From: Coleofasciculus sp. LEGE 07092 | Lineage (GTDB): Bacteria > Cyanobacteriota > Cyanobacteriia > Cyanobacteriales > Coleofasciculaceae | NCBI RefSeq assembly: GCF_015207375.1 | Contig: NZ_JADEWY010000059.1 | Location: 1 to 38,136, forward strand | Length of the DNA stretch: 38,136 bases | Direction of reading: 5' to 3' | In this document: one piece after another, positions 9,917 to 19,671 of the stretch | Layout: the number at the start of each line of letters is the position of its first letter | Numbering within the stretch: the stretch's first letter is position 1 | Made by a program: the position numbers and the translations under genes | The notes under the pieces: model-generated | Databases searched by the model: none | What the model saw: only the letters and a program-made list of their open reading frames with translations | What the model was told of the DNA's origin: nothing

Positions 9917-10609
9917 TTATTGGGCTAAAAACGTTTTCATAATACCTATACCAATATCTTGAGGACTACTTGCTCCACATACTCCTGGTCCTCTTCCAGG
10001 TCTTCGGCTCTCAAGTCTTCTAATAAAGGAGCCAGCCAATTCTTGTCGGATTTTGTCAAAGAGGGGTAGGGGACGGAGAACCTTAGCGGGGATGGTTAAA
10101 TCGATTTCTGCAAGTGCTGGAGCATTGAACGAAATCGGTGAAGCTATTAGAACAACCTCATTGGTTGAAAGAACTTTAACAACGAGATCGGCTTTGCCTT
10201 TCTCTCGCTTGCTAAATTGCTCTGCGGAATACTGGATTTGGTAGAAGCCTTTGCGATCGGTCTGAGTTTGTCCTAAAAGTTGCTCACTGCGTAAATCAAC
10301 ATCGAAGGCAGAGATTAAAATGCCATCGGCAGGGTCGCCATCCGCTTGACGCACTTGTCCTTTGACAATGAATGGCGGGGCAGTCAAGGCATCTACTTCG
10401 GCGTTAATCCGTCGCGCGGTTTCTTCATCGACAATGCCGTTTGCGTCTAGTCCACGATCTCGTTGGAATCGCTGAACTGCCAAGAAAGTCATGGAGTCAA
10501 ACAAGCCATTGACCCCAAGGGTGAAGCCTGGTTGATTCAGCTCCGCTTGCAAACGGCGAACGTCGTTACCGCGCATATTGGGTTGAAGATTACGTCCTTC
10601 GAGTTTCAT
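9917..10609 (-). CDS. Peptidoglycan-binding-like plus Ig-like domain protein, paralogue of the TcA N-terminus
   Basis: This 230-aa protein consists of a peptidoglycan-binding-like helical repeat (about 1-75; RRLQAELNQPGFTLGVNGLF, then FLAVQRFQRD and GIVDEETARRIN) and a carboxypeptidase-regulatory/Ig-like domain (about 80-175, starting FIVKGQVRQADG). By eye about half of the first 77 residues match the N-terminus of the downstream TcA protein, so it arose by duplication or is the stump of a second TcA gene. The last 50 residues (from about LPLFDKIRQEL) diverge and end in a Pro/Gly/Arg-rich tail that looks like out-of-family sequence, which favours truncation. Start: ATG preceded by AGGAGG. It lies directly upstream of TcA on the same strand. 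It could still be a functional free-standing wall-binding or adaptor protein; the sequence does not decide. Confidence 0.75.
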   Translation of the reverse strand: MKLEGRNLQPNMRGNDVRRLQAELNQPGFTLGVNGLFDSMTFLAVQRFQRDRGLDANGIVDEETARRINAEVDALTAPPFIVKGQVRQADGDPADGILISAFDVDLRSEQLLGQTQTDRKGFYQIQYSAEQFSKREKGKADLVVKVLSTNEVVLIASPISFNAPALAEIDLTIPAKVLRPLPLFDKIRQELAGSFIRRLESRRPGRGPGVCGASSPQDIGIGIMKTFLAQ

Positions 10610-10692
10610 TTTGATTATGTCCTCCTGCTGAGATTCTTCGTTCTATAGCATTCTTCGGTCTTTTGGCTGTGGCGAGGCGATGTATATGAAAC

Positions 10693-11040
10693 TTATGTGG
10701 CTGGTTGACTCAAACTCCTTGATTTGTGAGATTTCGCGTTTATTGGGGTTCTTTGGCTCTTAAGGCGTACCGAGTTAATGAGGCCTTGGCTTTGAATTCC
10801 GTCAATTGTGGGGCTGGATCGGGGGGGAGCCTTTCTAGCACCGAAGGGCGATCCGCCTTGGTTCTCCCAGCGGACGACCCAAGCGTAGTTGTACTCAGAA
10901 TCCGACTCTTCATTTTTCAAGAGAGATTGATATGTTACAAGTCCACCGCGAGTCTGATTTGCCACTTCTACTTTGGGGAAAACTTGCGTTCTCATAATTT
11001 CCTCGAATGTAGTAACATTGCTGTTAGTAGAAATTGACAT
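10693..11040 (-). CDS. Hypothetical 115-aa protein in the Tc locus
   Basis: I do not recognise this protein. The start is placed at MSISTNSN because GGGAGGT lies 9 nt before this ATG; an in-frame ATG 11 codons upstream has no such site. It has no Cys, no membrane segment and no signal peptide. The first half (FEEIMRTQVFPKVEVANQTR, then TYQSLLKNEESDSEYNYAWV) looks folded; the second half is rich in Ser, Pro, Arg and Gln and looks disordered. It lies between the TcB-TcC fusion (217 bp upstream) and the 230-aa domain protein (83 bp downstream), all leftward, so it is probably expressed with the toxin. A chaperone, accessory or immunity role is possible, but nothing in the sequence shows it. Confidence 0.6.
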   Translation of the reverse strand: MSISTNSNVTTFEEIMRTQVFPKVEVANQTRGGLVTYQSLLKNEESDSEYNYAWVVRWENQGGSPFGARKAPPRSSPTIDGIQSQGLINSVRLKSQRTPINAKSHKSRSLSQPAT

Positions 11041-11257
11041 TTTATAGATACCTCCCATAGATTTAAACTGCATTTATTTTGCCTATTAAATTTTGAAGTT
11101 CTGGATAACTTTTTTGTGTTTGATAGCGTTAATTTTTTGTTGACTTGCCTCTATCAGACTTACTATAGTGGGTGAGTGTGCTAATTTTTGTAAGAGTGGT
11201 CGGCACTATGGCTACCATTTCAACTCTTGAATAAGGTAAATTTATTTACTTACATTA

Positions 11258-14200
11258 TCAACTCCCCATCAGCCGTCTTAGTATATATAGGGTGGAAGCA
11301 GTATCTCCAGATAATGATCTTTTTAAATATGTCATATCTTGTTCATTCTGTCTTTCTCTTTCACTATCAATAAAAACTCCTCTTTGACCTTCTTGAAATC
11401 TATTGCTGATTGTTTTACCATTTTTATTAATTTGCATTTCGTATGCATCATTTTGCTCATTCAGATCCCAATCATCCCATCTCTTAGTTCCTGCAACCAT
11501 ATAAGTTATTTGGAAATTGATTTCCTCATTCGTTTCCCAATTCACGAAATTATCAGCTCCATTTTCTGAATTAACTCTAATGTTGGTATATTTAGAAGGA
11601 AATGCAGATGAGGATTGCCCTGCTACTTCAACATTTTTAAAGTTTGATAATGCTGAAATTCTTGCTGCAAAAGAAGGCCCTGGAATTTCTTCAGAAACGC
11701 TACCTCCGCCGCCGCTTGACAAGTTAACTCCTGTTCTACAACCAAAAAAATTGGCATTGGTTCCTTCGCCATCATTTTTCCAATTGAAATCAACTTTACT
11801 CCATCCGCCTGTTACAGTCATTTGTTTTCCATCTAAGGCATCGGCAGATGTAGCAACTGTTCCAATAGGTCCATCTAGTGCACCATGAGACCATACACTA
11901 AATTCCTTTGTTTTGCCATATTGAGGACTGTAGGAGTCAACGATTTTTTTTACTTCGCCTTTTATTTTGGCTAAATCTTTTATTGGATTAACAATTACAA
12001 TATCTTTAGATTTATCAAAACCTTTGCTGTTTTTAATATCCGCTTTTCTTGTATATGCTGATGCTTTAAACAGCTCATCTCCCCTTGAATTCCCCTCTGT
12101 GTAATACAGAATATAAACATCTTTCCCGTCAGGATCTGTTATCCTAATAGGGTTATTAAGAACAAAGACATAAGGGCTAATATCAAAATAGTTTTCTTTA
12201 TGAGGATCAGATTTCAGCCACCTCCCCAACCAAGGCACATAATATCGCGCCCCGTGGTAATATAATCCGCTCTCCTCATCCCGCTCTTTCCTAGTATATC
12301 GATACCGCTTCAAGCTCACCTCTGCTGCTGAGCGTCCAGATCGATAAGCAGTCGTGCCATACGGATGATATTCCTCATAGGAAATCACCGCACCTACTAC
12401 ATCGACTTCTAAGCTAACCGAACCCAGATGATTACCCAGTTGATATCGAATAATTGGAGCTAATAAGGGGGTTTCGCTGCTATTTTCAGTGTCAACTGTT
12501 TTCGTTTCTACCAAAGCAATTCGTTGCCGATCGTCCATAACATGAAGTGTTTCTCGCTCCAACTTCAACCCATTACCGTTACGCTTGCGGTAAATTTCAT
12601 AGCCACCCAGATAGATGCGTTCCTCCACCGTTGCACCATTGTGTTCGTGTACCTTCCGCACCCGCTGACCACTAGCATCGTAGATGTAATAAGCTGTGCC
12701 ACCACCACCCAAATCCACCTGCTGCATCTGGTCTTTGAAATCCCACTGAATCTGCGGCAAGTGAGGCATCTTGGTCATATTGCCGTGGGCGTCATACTCG
12801 TATCTTATGGGTAACGGGACATTATCCAAGTCCCCCGGCAAGCTGGTGCTTCGCAATCGGTTGTTGTTTTCCGCGTAGTCGTAACGGCGCGTCCAACTCC
12901 CCCCATTCGCCTGGTGAATCAGGGTCAAGATGTTGCCCACCGAGTCGTACTCGTATTTCTCGCTATAGTTACGCATCGCCTGACCATCATTCGGATGCGG
13001 CAAGTTCCTGCGAGTCGAGTCGTTAAAGTCGTAGTGGGGCTTATATTCCGGCTTATGTTCGGGTAGATTATTTGCTGCCTGACCTGCGTGTTCCCGCCCA
13101 TCTGCTCGTATTAGTTGATACAGCGCGTCATACTCATACTTGGTGCTGGGAGACACCACTTCGTTATTGAAGAAAATGGTCTGCTGCGCCTCGTCCCGAA
13201 TCTCAGTGATATTCCCCACCGGGTCATAGGTGTAGTGCAAGTCTTGCAAACGAACCGAATCAGACACACGGGTTGTATGTAGCCGAGTCAGTCGATATGT
13301 CAGTGGGTCATAGGTATAAACTGTGCGGACACCATTGCCGTACTCAATTAACTGCCGCTGACCTTTGGCATCGTAGTCAATATTGGTCACGAAGGGAGTC
13401 CACTCAACCGCACCGCGCAACCGCACGTCCACCTGCTCTAGCAGATTAGCTTCGTTATAAATAGGTCGAGTTTCGCTGTTATCGGGAGTCGTTATACTGA
13501 TGGGTCGGTTGAGAGCGTCATAAACTGTACTCGTCGTGAACGTTTCGCTTTCCAACAGAGGAGACGCAGCTGTAGCAATCTCCGACATATCAGTTAGGGC
13601 AGCCAAAGGCAACCAATCCACAGTTTGCTTATAGGATTTCGCTAACTTGCGATCGCTGCTGAGCAAATTGCCCTTAAAGTCGTATTCCTCACTCGTAACA
13701 ACCCCCGCCCCGTCATAGTGCTGGTAAGCCTTCCCGCGCAGGTTGAGCGCCTCAGCATTGGGATGCGCTTCGCCGTACACAATGCGTTCTGCCAGTATCT
13801 CTGCATTATTCTCTTGTTGCACGAACAGATGAGTGGGACGCTGTAGCGCATCGTAGGTATTTCGGGTTTGATGCCCTCGGCTATTCCACCCTCGGATGGG
13901 GTTTCCAGCCACATTGTTCAACATCCAGCGCTCTCCAGCATCCATACTGTCGGAGTAGAGCTGATGACCGAGCATATCAAAGGCACTCACCTTTAACAAC
14001 GGATTGCCTTGAGGGTCTTTGACAACATTACCTTGTTCATCTTTAACCAGTACGGCGTTTGCCATCACCAGGTTTTTCCGCGCATCGGTGACAAGCAGTT
14101 GATTGCCTTCAATATCCAGCCGGACGTGGGTTTCATATTTACCGAAATTCCCGTTATCCGCTACAGTCAGAAAAGGTCTGCCCAGAGTATCGAGATGGGC

Positions 14201-17200
14201 AACAGTTGGGGTATTGGTATGTGCTGCTGCTTTGGTCGCCGCCTCTTTTTCCGCAGACCCTAACTGACCATCTTTCCGGTTACTGTACCAGGTGGGCAGA
14301 TAGTCTGCCTCATCTAAACCGCTGAAAAAACCGCCGACATCTGGGTCATCTTGGGGATTTTCCCGATCAACAGTATCGTTTACATCCCAAGTCGTTTGCT
14401 GCCAAGGGTCGAAAACGACTTTTTCATAGGTGTGATTGGGATGTAGCGTCGCGACAACCCGCCCAAGAGGGTCATAGAAAAGCGTGGAACTAACGCCTAG
14501 TTGTTTAGCAAACTCAAATTCATGAGTGTTGCTAAAAAACGGCTCGTACTGCTTGACGGGTTTCCCCTTATTATTAAAAATTGTCCAACCTGTTCCTACC
14601 CATCGCTTCTCTACAGGCGTGTCATCCACCAGTCCCGGTTCCGCTTGAATCTTGGTTTGAATTTCGCGACCAAACCCATCGGAATAAACGAAACGATGTT
14701 GTATCTTTGTTGACTCGCCCTCTGCTAAATCAGCCTCATGAACCTCTCGCACCAAAGTGTAAACCACAACTGGCTGACCGTTTTCCTGCTCATCCTCAGT
14801 TTCCTGCTTAGTGCGATAGTATGCCCACAGGTCGTAGATTAGTCGAGTAGTGGCTTTCCCTAAAATTGCCTGCGGGTTAGCCAGAGGATTCTGAATTTGC
14901 TCGAGAATAATATCCTCATCCAAGTTAGGTTCAAAATCTTCTAGAGAATCGCCTTTATTTTCCCCTTGTTTGCCCATCACGGCAGTCCCTACCACCATGC
15001 CTAAGGCATCAAAAGCAGCCTGGGAGCGATTACCATTAGCATCTGTGATTTGTCTGGGCTGCAAAACTCGGTAGTCATTCTCGACCAAGACCAGGTTCTT
15101 CAGTGGGTCTTCGGTCTGTTCTACGAGCAAAGCATATTTGTCATAGGTAATCGTGAAGGTTTGGTCGAACGGATCGATAGTCTGGACTGGCAGGTAGAAC
15201 TGAGCAGCATCAAAAATTTGCCGACCCGAAGCAATCCACCAAACTCCATCCTGCAAGATATATTTACCTTCATTGGTGAGAATGTCATCGTTGACGCGAC
15301 TTTCAAAAACCTGATTAATCAGTTCCGGAGTTAACGCCAGCTTGTAGCTTTCATAGGGTAAGGCAAGAGATTCAACTTGTCCCAACGGCAATGAACCCGT
15401 CAAATTATCTTTGTAATAGAGAATGCGATCGCACTCAATCAGCCGCTTTTGCAGTAAACCAGCGCTAGGTTGCATTTCGTAAGAAATTTCTGAAGCACTT
15501 TCTATTGCATCACGCAGTTCAGACAGCGAGAACAGCGTATTTCCTGAACCCAGCACCCCAGTAATCTCGTAAGTCCGAGTCTCAAACGGAACACCGATGC
15601 GGTATAATTCCCAAACATCGGGTCGATTGATGAAATTAGCTTGTATGTAAGTGATGAGCGTTTTCTCTTGTTCTGGAAAGGCAGGGTTACGCCGGGGATA
15701 GACAACTGCCGCAGATTGGGTAACATTCCCAAACCCATCCACTGCCAATGTCATCTGGTGACTAATGCGCGGGTCTTCTGGATTCCGCTCGTAGTAATAG
15801 TCAATCGTCTCGCTCTGATGAGTGAAAAACACGCCATACTGCTCATCCTGCCTCGGTTGCAGCCAGCGGATTTCATAGTTACGCTCCGAAACGCTGTAGG
15901 GATGCTGGCTTTCGGGAGAATTATCCTGTGAATAGATTTCCTGCCGTAGGACTTGCCCACGAAGCGATCGACAGGCTTCATGCTCCTCCTGAGGTGTCAA
16001 ATTTTGAGGCAGAAGCGTACCATCAGGCAATGTCAATCCGAGGGGGAGAACTGTGTCTGGCAACAGTGACGCCTCGAACTCTAGATCGGTTGCTGTGGGT
16101 TCTCGATAATATTCCTGAGAAAACAATCGGGAAATGCGTTCATGCAATGTCTCCGAAGGAGAATCGCGGTCTACATACACTCCGGTGTGAAACCAGGTCT
16201 TGGTATAAACAGGCGGCATATGAAGGGCTTCCTCCAAAGCATTCGTCCCTCCTCCGGCGCTGAAGGCTGAATAGGACTCCGTATCCCACTGCTCTACAAA
16301 ACCAAAGCCCCGAAACTCTCGTTCCTTACCGTCGTAATAGCCGTGGTGATAGCGGTACAGCGTGACAAATCGATTGCCCGTAATCTGGTCATAGGTCTCC
16401 ACTCGCTCTACTACGTGAACTGGGAACGGTAACTTTGTAATCCAGGGTTTACCTGCAAACTTATCTTGCAAATAAAACTTCGTGGAAGGCGCATACTGCA
16501 CAACCGTTTCTGCACCCAGGTTATTCACTGTCTTAATCAGCAAATGCGGCTTTTGCCCGCCCATCAGGTCGATATATCGCATCACACGTTGAGCATTACC
16601 AAGTAGAGGAGAAGACCATACCAAGCAGGCAGTCCCATTCCCCAATAAATCGATTATCGTCACTGAAGCCACATTGTCAATCGCTGGGAAATGTCTCAAT
16701 GTGCGCTTCACTGCCCAACCATTACCTGACTGATTGAAATAAACCTGAACGCCTTTTCCACTTAGGTACAAAATATCTGTTGTCCCAGAGCCATCAATAT
16801 CTGCCAAGACAATTCGGCGTTGATTAAAGATATCCGGTGCATCAAACCAAGGGGCATTATCCATCGTCACCTTCGCCCCAAAGCGCCCATAGCCCAGATT
16901 AGGCCAGTAACACACTTCCCCATTACGAATCCGTACAATATCCGTCAGTCCATCCCCCGACATATCCGCCAAGTGAATTGACTGGGTACTGTCGGCAAAC
17001 ACAACACGAGGCCCCTGCTCTTCATCCCAAGGTTGATGTACCCGTTTTGCTGCCCCAAACCCATCTTCAGCTAGAGATGGATACCAAACAAAACAATCAT
17101 CTTCCGTAATCAAAATGTCGCTATGTCCATCCCCATCTAAGTCAATAAACTTTAGGTTCGGATTATCCCAATCCAGGTTGGGCAAAGACTTAAAGGCAAT

Positions 17201-18805
17201 AAATGATTCCCAATTTTCGTCGTGAGTACGTTCATAAAAACCAGGAGTTGGACTACGTAAAGCTACCACATCAAGTTGACCATCACCAGCTAGGTCAAGA
17301 AACTGTGCGCCATTACTCAGAGCGATCGCAGGTTTGCTGGCAACCAATTCAACCGGAGCAAAACGCGCCTCTATATGTTCAGAGCCATTGGTTTTAACAG
17401 TGTTAATCGGGCTGAGATTGCGCTTATAAAACCACCCATTCCCCTGTTCCGTCAAAATTCCTGACAACCCTTCGCCATCCAAATCCACCCACTGATACCG
17501 AGTTCCATCCAAACCTTGGGGCAGATTTTCTAAACTGGCAGGCTCAACTTCACGTACTGTCTCATCAATATTAGCTTCACTGTAACTAAATTCCAGAGGG
17601 GGCAAAGATTTCTGTATATAGCCGCCTTCAGGATTTCGCTTGTAGCCCGTCTGCTTTACTGAAAGTAATAATGAGTAAATAGGATTGCGGAAATTGCTGG
17701 GGTTTTGTTCGTAGGAATAGGTAAAGTCTAGCGATCGCACTAAACAATCCTCCCCCACACCTGCTTCTTCCGGGAAGTGATGAAACATCAGCACCCGTTG
17801 GCAGAGGCGATAGGTACGAACTTCAAAGCCAGCTCGGTAGGAGGAAAAGGGGTCATTGCGAACCGACCACACTCCGGAGTCATCCGGTTTGGGGTCAGTT
17901 GAATCGTGTTCCCCGTAGTCCAACACCACTTCAAACAACCAATCCGCCTGCATCAGGTCAGGCTGCACTAGCCGGGAAACCCGATTCCCGTATTTGATTC
18001 GCTTCAGGTAGCGGTTGACTGCACGGCTTTCTGGGGTACGGTTGCGCTCGTGTGCCTGCGCTGTATCCACACCCTCCGAATTTTCTGCCTTGTATTCGTA
18101 GTGGATGGCATTGCCTTTATCGTCGTAACTCTCGCAGATCAGCCAGCTAAAGATTTGCGTCGGATCATCTGGATTAGCAATACGGCTTTCGGCGGTTTTG
18201 CCGTAAAGTGTCGTGATATTGTCTTTAGAAATGGAACGCCAGTGAGTCTCTCCCGAATCCAGTTTTGTCCAGCGTTCAATTCGGGCAAACAATCCTTCAA
18301 TCCGGGGACGGTATTTGCGAATGCGGTATCCATCCCGCAGCGTTTCATCAACCGTACCATCTGATTTCAGCAGTGGCACCAGGTCTTCTGCCCCAGAGAG
18401 AATGAAGACAGACGCTCGAAGACTCGCTAACGCTTCGCTATCGGACTCCTCAGCATCGCCGTATCGGGGCAAGCCTTTATCCGTTTTGCGTGTGATGGAA
18501 GGCAGTGACAGACTCCAACCCAAACCAAATATCTCGTTGCCTGCCCCAGAGTCATAGGAAAGAGAAAGTTGTGGAGCAAACCCAGATCGACCGGGGCTGG
18601 TGGCAATGGGTACACTCATAGCGCCAGTTCCAGTCACGGGGTTAGCTGCAAACTTCTCACCCATACCTTTGATTGCGCCTCCCCCCTTGGGCAGTGACAG
18701 AGCAGGTGGCGGTGAAAAGTAGCTATTGCCTGCTGCTGTTCCGTTACTGTTACTCCGTCCCAAGCTGGAAGAATGCTGATCTACAGGAGAGGATTGTTCG
18801 TTCAT
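11258..18805 (-). CDS. TcB-TcC fusion: Tc toxin cocoon with variable C-terminal effector
   Basis: This 2515-aa protein fuses the B and C Tc components, which in the family form a hollow beta cocoon that encloses the cleaved effector until TcA injects it. Domains by eye: SpvB (about 35-330; SPGRSGFAPQLSLSYDSGAG), FG-GAP/VCBS repeats (about 490-690; LDLAGDGQLD, IDLDGDGHSD, ADMSGDGLTD, ADIDGSGTTD), TcdB-middle (from about 700; GGQKPHLLIKTVNNLGAETV), Rhs/YD repeats (about 1600-2100), and the Rhs core ending YVFVLNNPIRITDPDGKD near 2223. In TcC and Rhs proteins the effector is cut off at about this point. The last 290 residues are a variable effector with VWSHGALDG (His2307) and NFFGCRTG (Cys2356), and their DNA is clearly more AT-rich than the Rhs part. 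The ATG at 18805 is chosen; an in-frame GTG lies at 18814 and neither has a good ribosome site. Confidence 0.88.
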   Translation of the reverse strand: MNEQSSPVDQHSSSLGRSNSNGTAAGNSYFSPPPALSLPKGGGAIKGMGEKFAANPVTGTGAMSVPIATSPGRSGFAPQLSLSYDSGAGNEIFGLGWSLSLPSITRKTDKGLPRYGDAEESDSEALASLRASVFILSGAEDLVPLLKSDGTVDETLRDGYRIRKYRPRIEGLFARIERWTKLDSGETHWRSISKDNITTLYGKTAESRIANPDDPTQIFSWLICESYDDKGNAIHYEYKAENSEGVDTAQAHERNRTPESRAVNRYLKRIKYGNRVSRLVQPDLMQADWLFEVVLDYGEHDSTDPKPDDSGVWSVRNDPFSSYRAGFEVRTYRLCQRVLMFHHFPEEAGVGEDCLVRSLDFTYSYEQNPSNFRNPIYSLLLSVKQTGYKRNPEGGYIQKSLPPLEFSYSEANIDETVREVEPASLENLPQGLDGTRYQWVDLDGEGLSGILTEQGNGWFYKRNLSPINTVKTNGSEHIEARFAPVELVASKPAIALSNGAQFLDLAGDGQLDVVALRSPTPGFYERTHDENWESFIAFKSLPNLDWDNPNLKFIDLDGDGHSDILITEDDCFVWYPSLAEDGFGAAKRVHQPWDEEQGPRVVFADSTQSIHLADMSGDGLTDIVRIRNGEVCYWPNLGYGRFGAKVTMDNAPWFDAPDIFNQRRIVLADIDGSGTTDILYLSGKGVQVYFNQSGNGWAVKRTLRHFPAIDNVASVTIIDLLGNGTACLVWSSPLLGNAQRVMRYIDLMGGQKPHLLIKTVNNLGAETVVQYAPSTKFYLQDKFAGKPWITKLPFPVHVVERVETYDQITGNRFVTLYRYHHGYYDGKEREFRGFGFVEQWDTESYSAFSAGGGTNALEEALHMPPVYTKTWFHTGVYVDRDSPSETLHERISRLFSQEYYREPTATDLEFEASLLPDTVLPLGLTLPDGTLLPQNLTPQEEHEACRSLRGQVLRQEIYSQDNSPESQHPYSVSERNYEIRWLQPRQDEQYGVFFTHQSETIDYYYERNPEDPRISHQMTLAVDGFGNVTQSAAVVYPRRNPAFPEQEKTLITYIQANFINRPDVWELYRIGVPFETRTYEITGVLGSGNTLFSLSELRDAIESASEISYEMQPSAGLLQKRLIECDRILYYKDNLTGSLPLGQVESLALPYESYKLALTPELINQVFESRVNDDILTNEGKYILQDGVWWIASGRQIFDAAQFYLPVQTIDPFDQTFTITYDKYALLVEQTEDPLKNLVLVENDYRVLQPRQITDANGNRSQAAFDALGMVVGTAVMGKQGENKGDSLEDFEPNLDEDIILEQIQNPLANPQAILGKATTRLIYDLWAYYRTKQETEDEQENGQPVVVYTLVREVHEADLAEGESTKIQHRFVYSDGFGREIQTKIQAEPGLVDDTPVEKRWVGTGWTIFNNKGKPVKQYEPFFSNTHEFEFAKQLGVSSTLFYDPLGRVVATLHPNHTYEKVVFDPWQQTTWDVNDTVDRENPQDDPDVGGFFSGLDEADYLPTWYSNRKDGQLGSAEKEAATKAAAHTNTPTVAHLDTLGRPFLTVADNGNFGKYETHVRLDIEGNQLLVTDARKNLVMANAVLVKDEQGNVVKDPQGNPLLKVSAFDMLGHQLYSDSMDAGERWMLNNVAGNPIRGWNSRGHQTRNTYDALQRPTHLFVQQENNAEILAERIVYGEAHPNAEALNLRGKAYQHYDGAGVVTSEEYDFKGNLLSSDRKLAKSYKQTVDWLPLAALTDMSEIATAASPLLESETFTTSTVYDALNRPISITTPDNSETRPIYNEANLLEQVDVRLRGAVEWTPFVTNIDYDAKGQRQLIEYGNGVRTVYTYDPLTYRLTRLHTTRVSDSVRLQDLHYTYDPVGNITEIRDEAQQTIFFNNEVVSPSTKYEYDALYQLIRADGREHAGQAANNLPEHKPEYKPHYDFNDSTRRNLPHPNDGQAMRNYSEKYEYDSVGNILTLIHQANGGSWTRRYDYAENNNRLRSTSLPGDLDNVPLPIRYEYDAHGNMTKMPHLPQIQWDFKDQMQQVDLGGGGTAYYIYDASGQRVRKVHEHNGATVEERIYLGGYEIYRKRNGNGLKLERETLHVMDDRQRIALVETKTVDTENSSETPLLAPIIRYQLGNHLGSVSLEVDVVGAVISYEEYHPYGTTAYRSGRSAAEVSLKRYRYTRKERDEESGLYYHGARYYVPWLGRWLKSDPHKENYFDISPYVFVLNNPIRITDPDGKDVYILYYTEGNSRGDELFKASAYTRKADIKNSKGFDKSKDIVIVNPIKDLAKIKGEVKKIVDSYSPQYGKTKEFSVWSHGALDGPIGTVATSADALDGKQMTVTGGWSKVDFNWKNDGEGTNANFFGCRTGVNLSSGGGGSVSEEIPGPSFAARISALSNFKNVEVAGQSSSAFPSKYTNIRVNSENGADNFVNWETNEEINFQITYMVAGTKRWDDWDLNEQNDAYEMQINKNGKTISNRFQEGQRGVFIDSERERQNEQDMTYLKRSLSGDTASTLYILRRLMGS

Positions 18806-18814
18806 AAGGCGCAC

Positions 18815-19058
18815 TTGCTGAGGGCAAACCGTGTGAAGTTTAGGGGGGCGCTGACCGGAACTATTCAGTTATAAAGAAGAGCCATGCAAGATTCTCCAAT
18901 CCCTACACTAGTTCAATGTATATTCCGGAGGAAATTCAAAAAATAAAACAAACCGTAGGAGCAACCCCAGTGTCTTGTCTGAGTCCAGCGATGGCTAACA
19001 ATTACCTTGCTTGAAGATACAGTAAATTGATTGGCAGGTGATAGAGCTGCTACAAATC
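18815..19058. other. Intergenic region upstream of the Tc locus
   Basis: No gene is visible. As the only sizeable gap before the TcB-TcC start, it should hold the promoter of the Tc locus. A leftward TATAAC lies around 18865-18880, but no convincing -35 box is at the right distance, so no promoter is called. Confidence 0.3.
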
Positions 19059-19493
19059 TTAAGACTTACGCAAATACACCAGATATAGCGTAGAGTCAAA
19101 TTCCCTTTCTGTCGTTCTTCTCTTGACCAACGAGTGGTTTTCAATCTTCTTGTATTTTTCTACTCCTCCGCTATCATCTACTAAGCGATTCCGTTTCAAA
19201 GGACAGTAATAAATTTTGCCAAGCTTCTCGATTAAAGCCATCAGGGTCTGAGCTGCATACCAACTATCCATATCTAGTTGAATAAGATGTTCAACGTTAT
19301 CCCCTAGTAGTCAAGGAGTTAGTTTTTCTCCTCTGAGATAGCGATTGATTGTGTCGTGACTAAAAAGTTGCAGATGCTCAACTAAATTTGTCAGAGTGTA
19401 GTTCGTCTTGCCGATTAAGTAGAGGCTCAACCCACGCCTTGGTTTGAGCAGGTTGGTCAGGGTAATCTGTTTGCCCGATGTGGCTGAAGTCAC
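19059..19493 (-). pseudogene. Decayed DDE transposase with internal deletion and stop
   Basis: Two pieces of one cyanobacterial-type transposase lie in order. The N-terminal piece contains NYTLTNLVEHLQLFSHDTIN and RYLRGEKLTP, and ends at a TGA where the family usually has Arg. The frame then continues LLGDNVEHLIQLDMDSWYAAQ and LIEKLGKIYYCPLKRNRLVDD. The usual central part, including the first catalytic Asp, is deleted at the join. The C-terminal part after LRKS is also missing. The protein is therefore non-functional. I cannot fix its IS family with certainty; the motifs resemble IS701/IS4-type cyanobacterial transposases. It lies between the Tc locus and the tyrosine recombinase. Confidence 0.65.
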
Positions 19494-19671
19494 GACTCAG
19501 TTGATGACCCGCACAAATTTCACAAAGGACAAGCGAACCCACAAATGAGCGAACCGTGAGGAACGCCTTCACACCCCAATTTCACAATAAGTTACTAAAG
19601 TGAAATATTTCCCAAGAGTGTTATCGCTTGGAGTACTTGAGCAGAGTATGATAAGCGTGCGGGGGGTGGAG

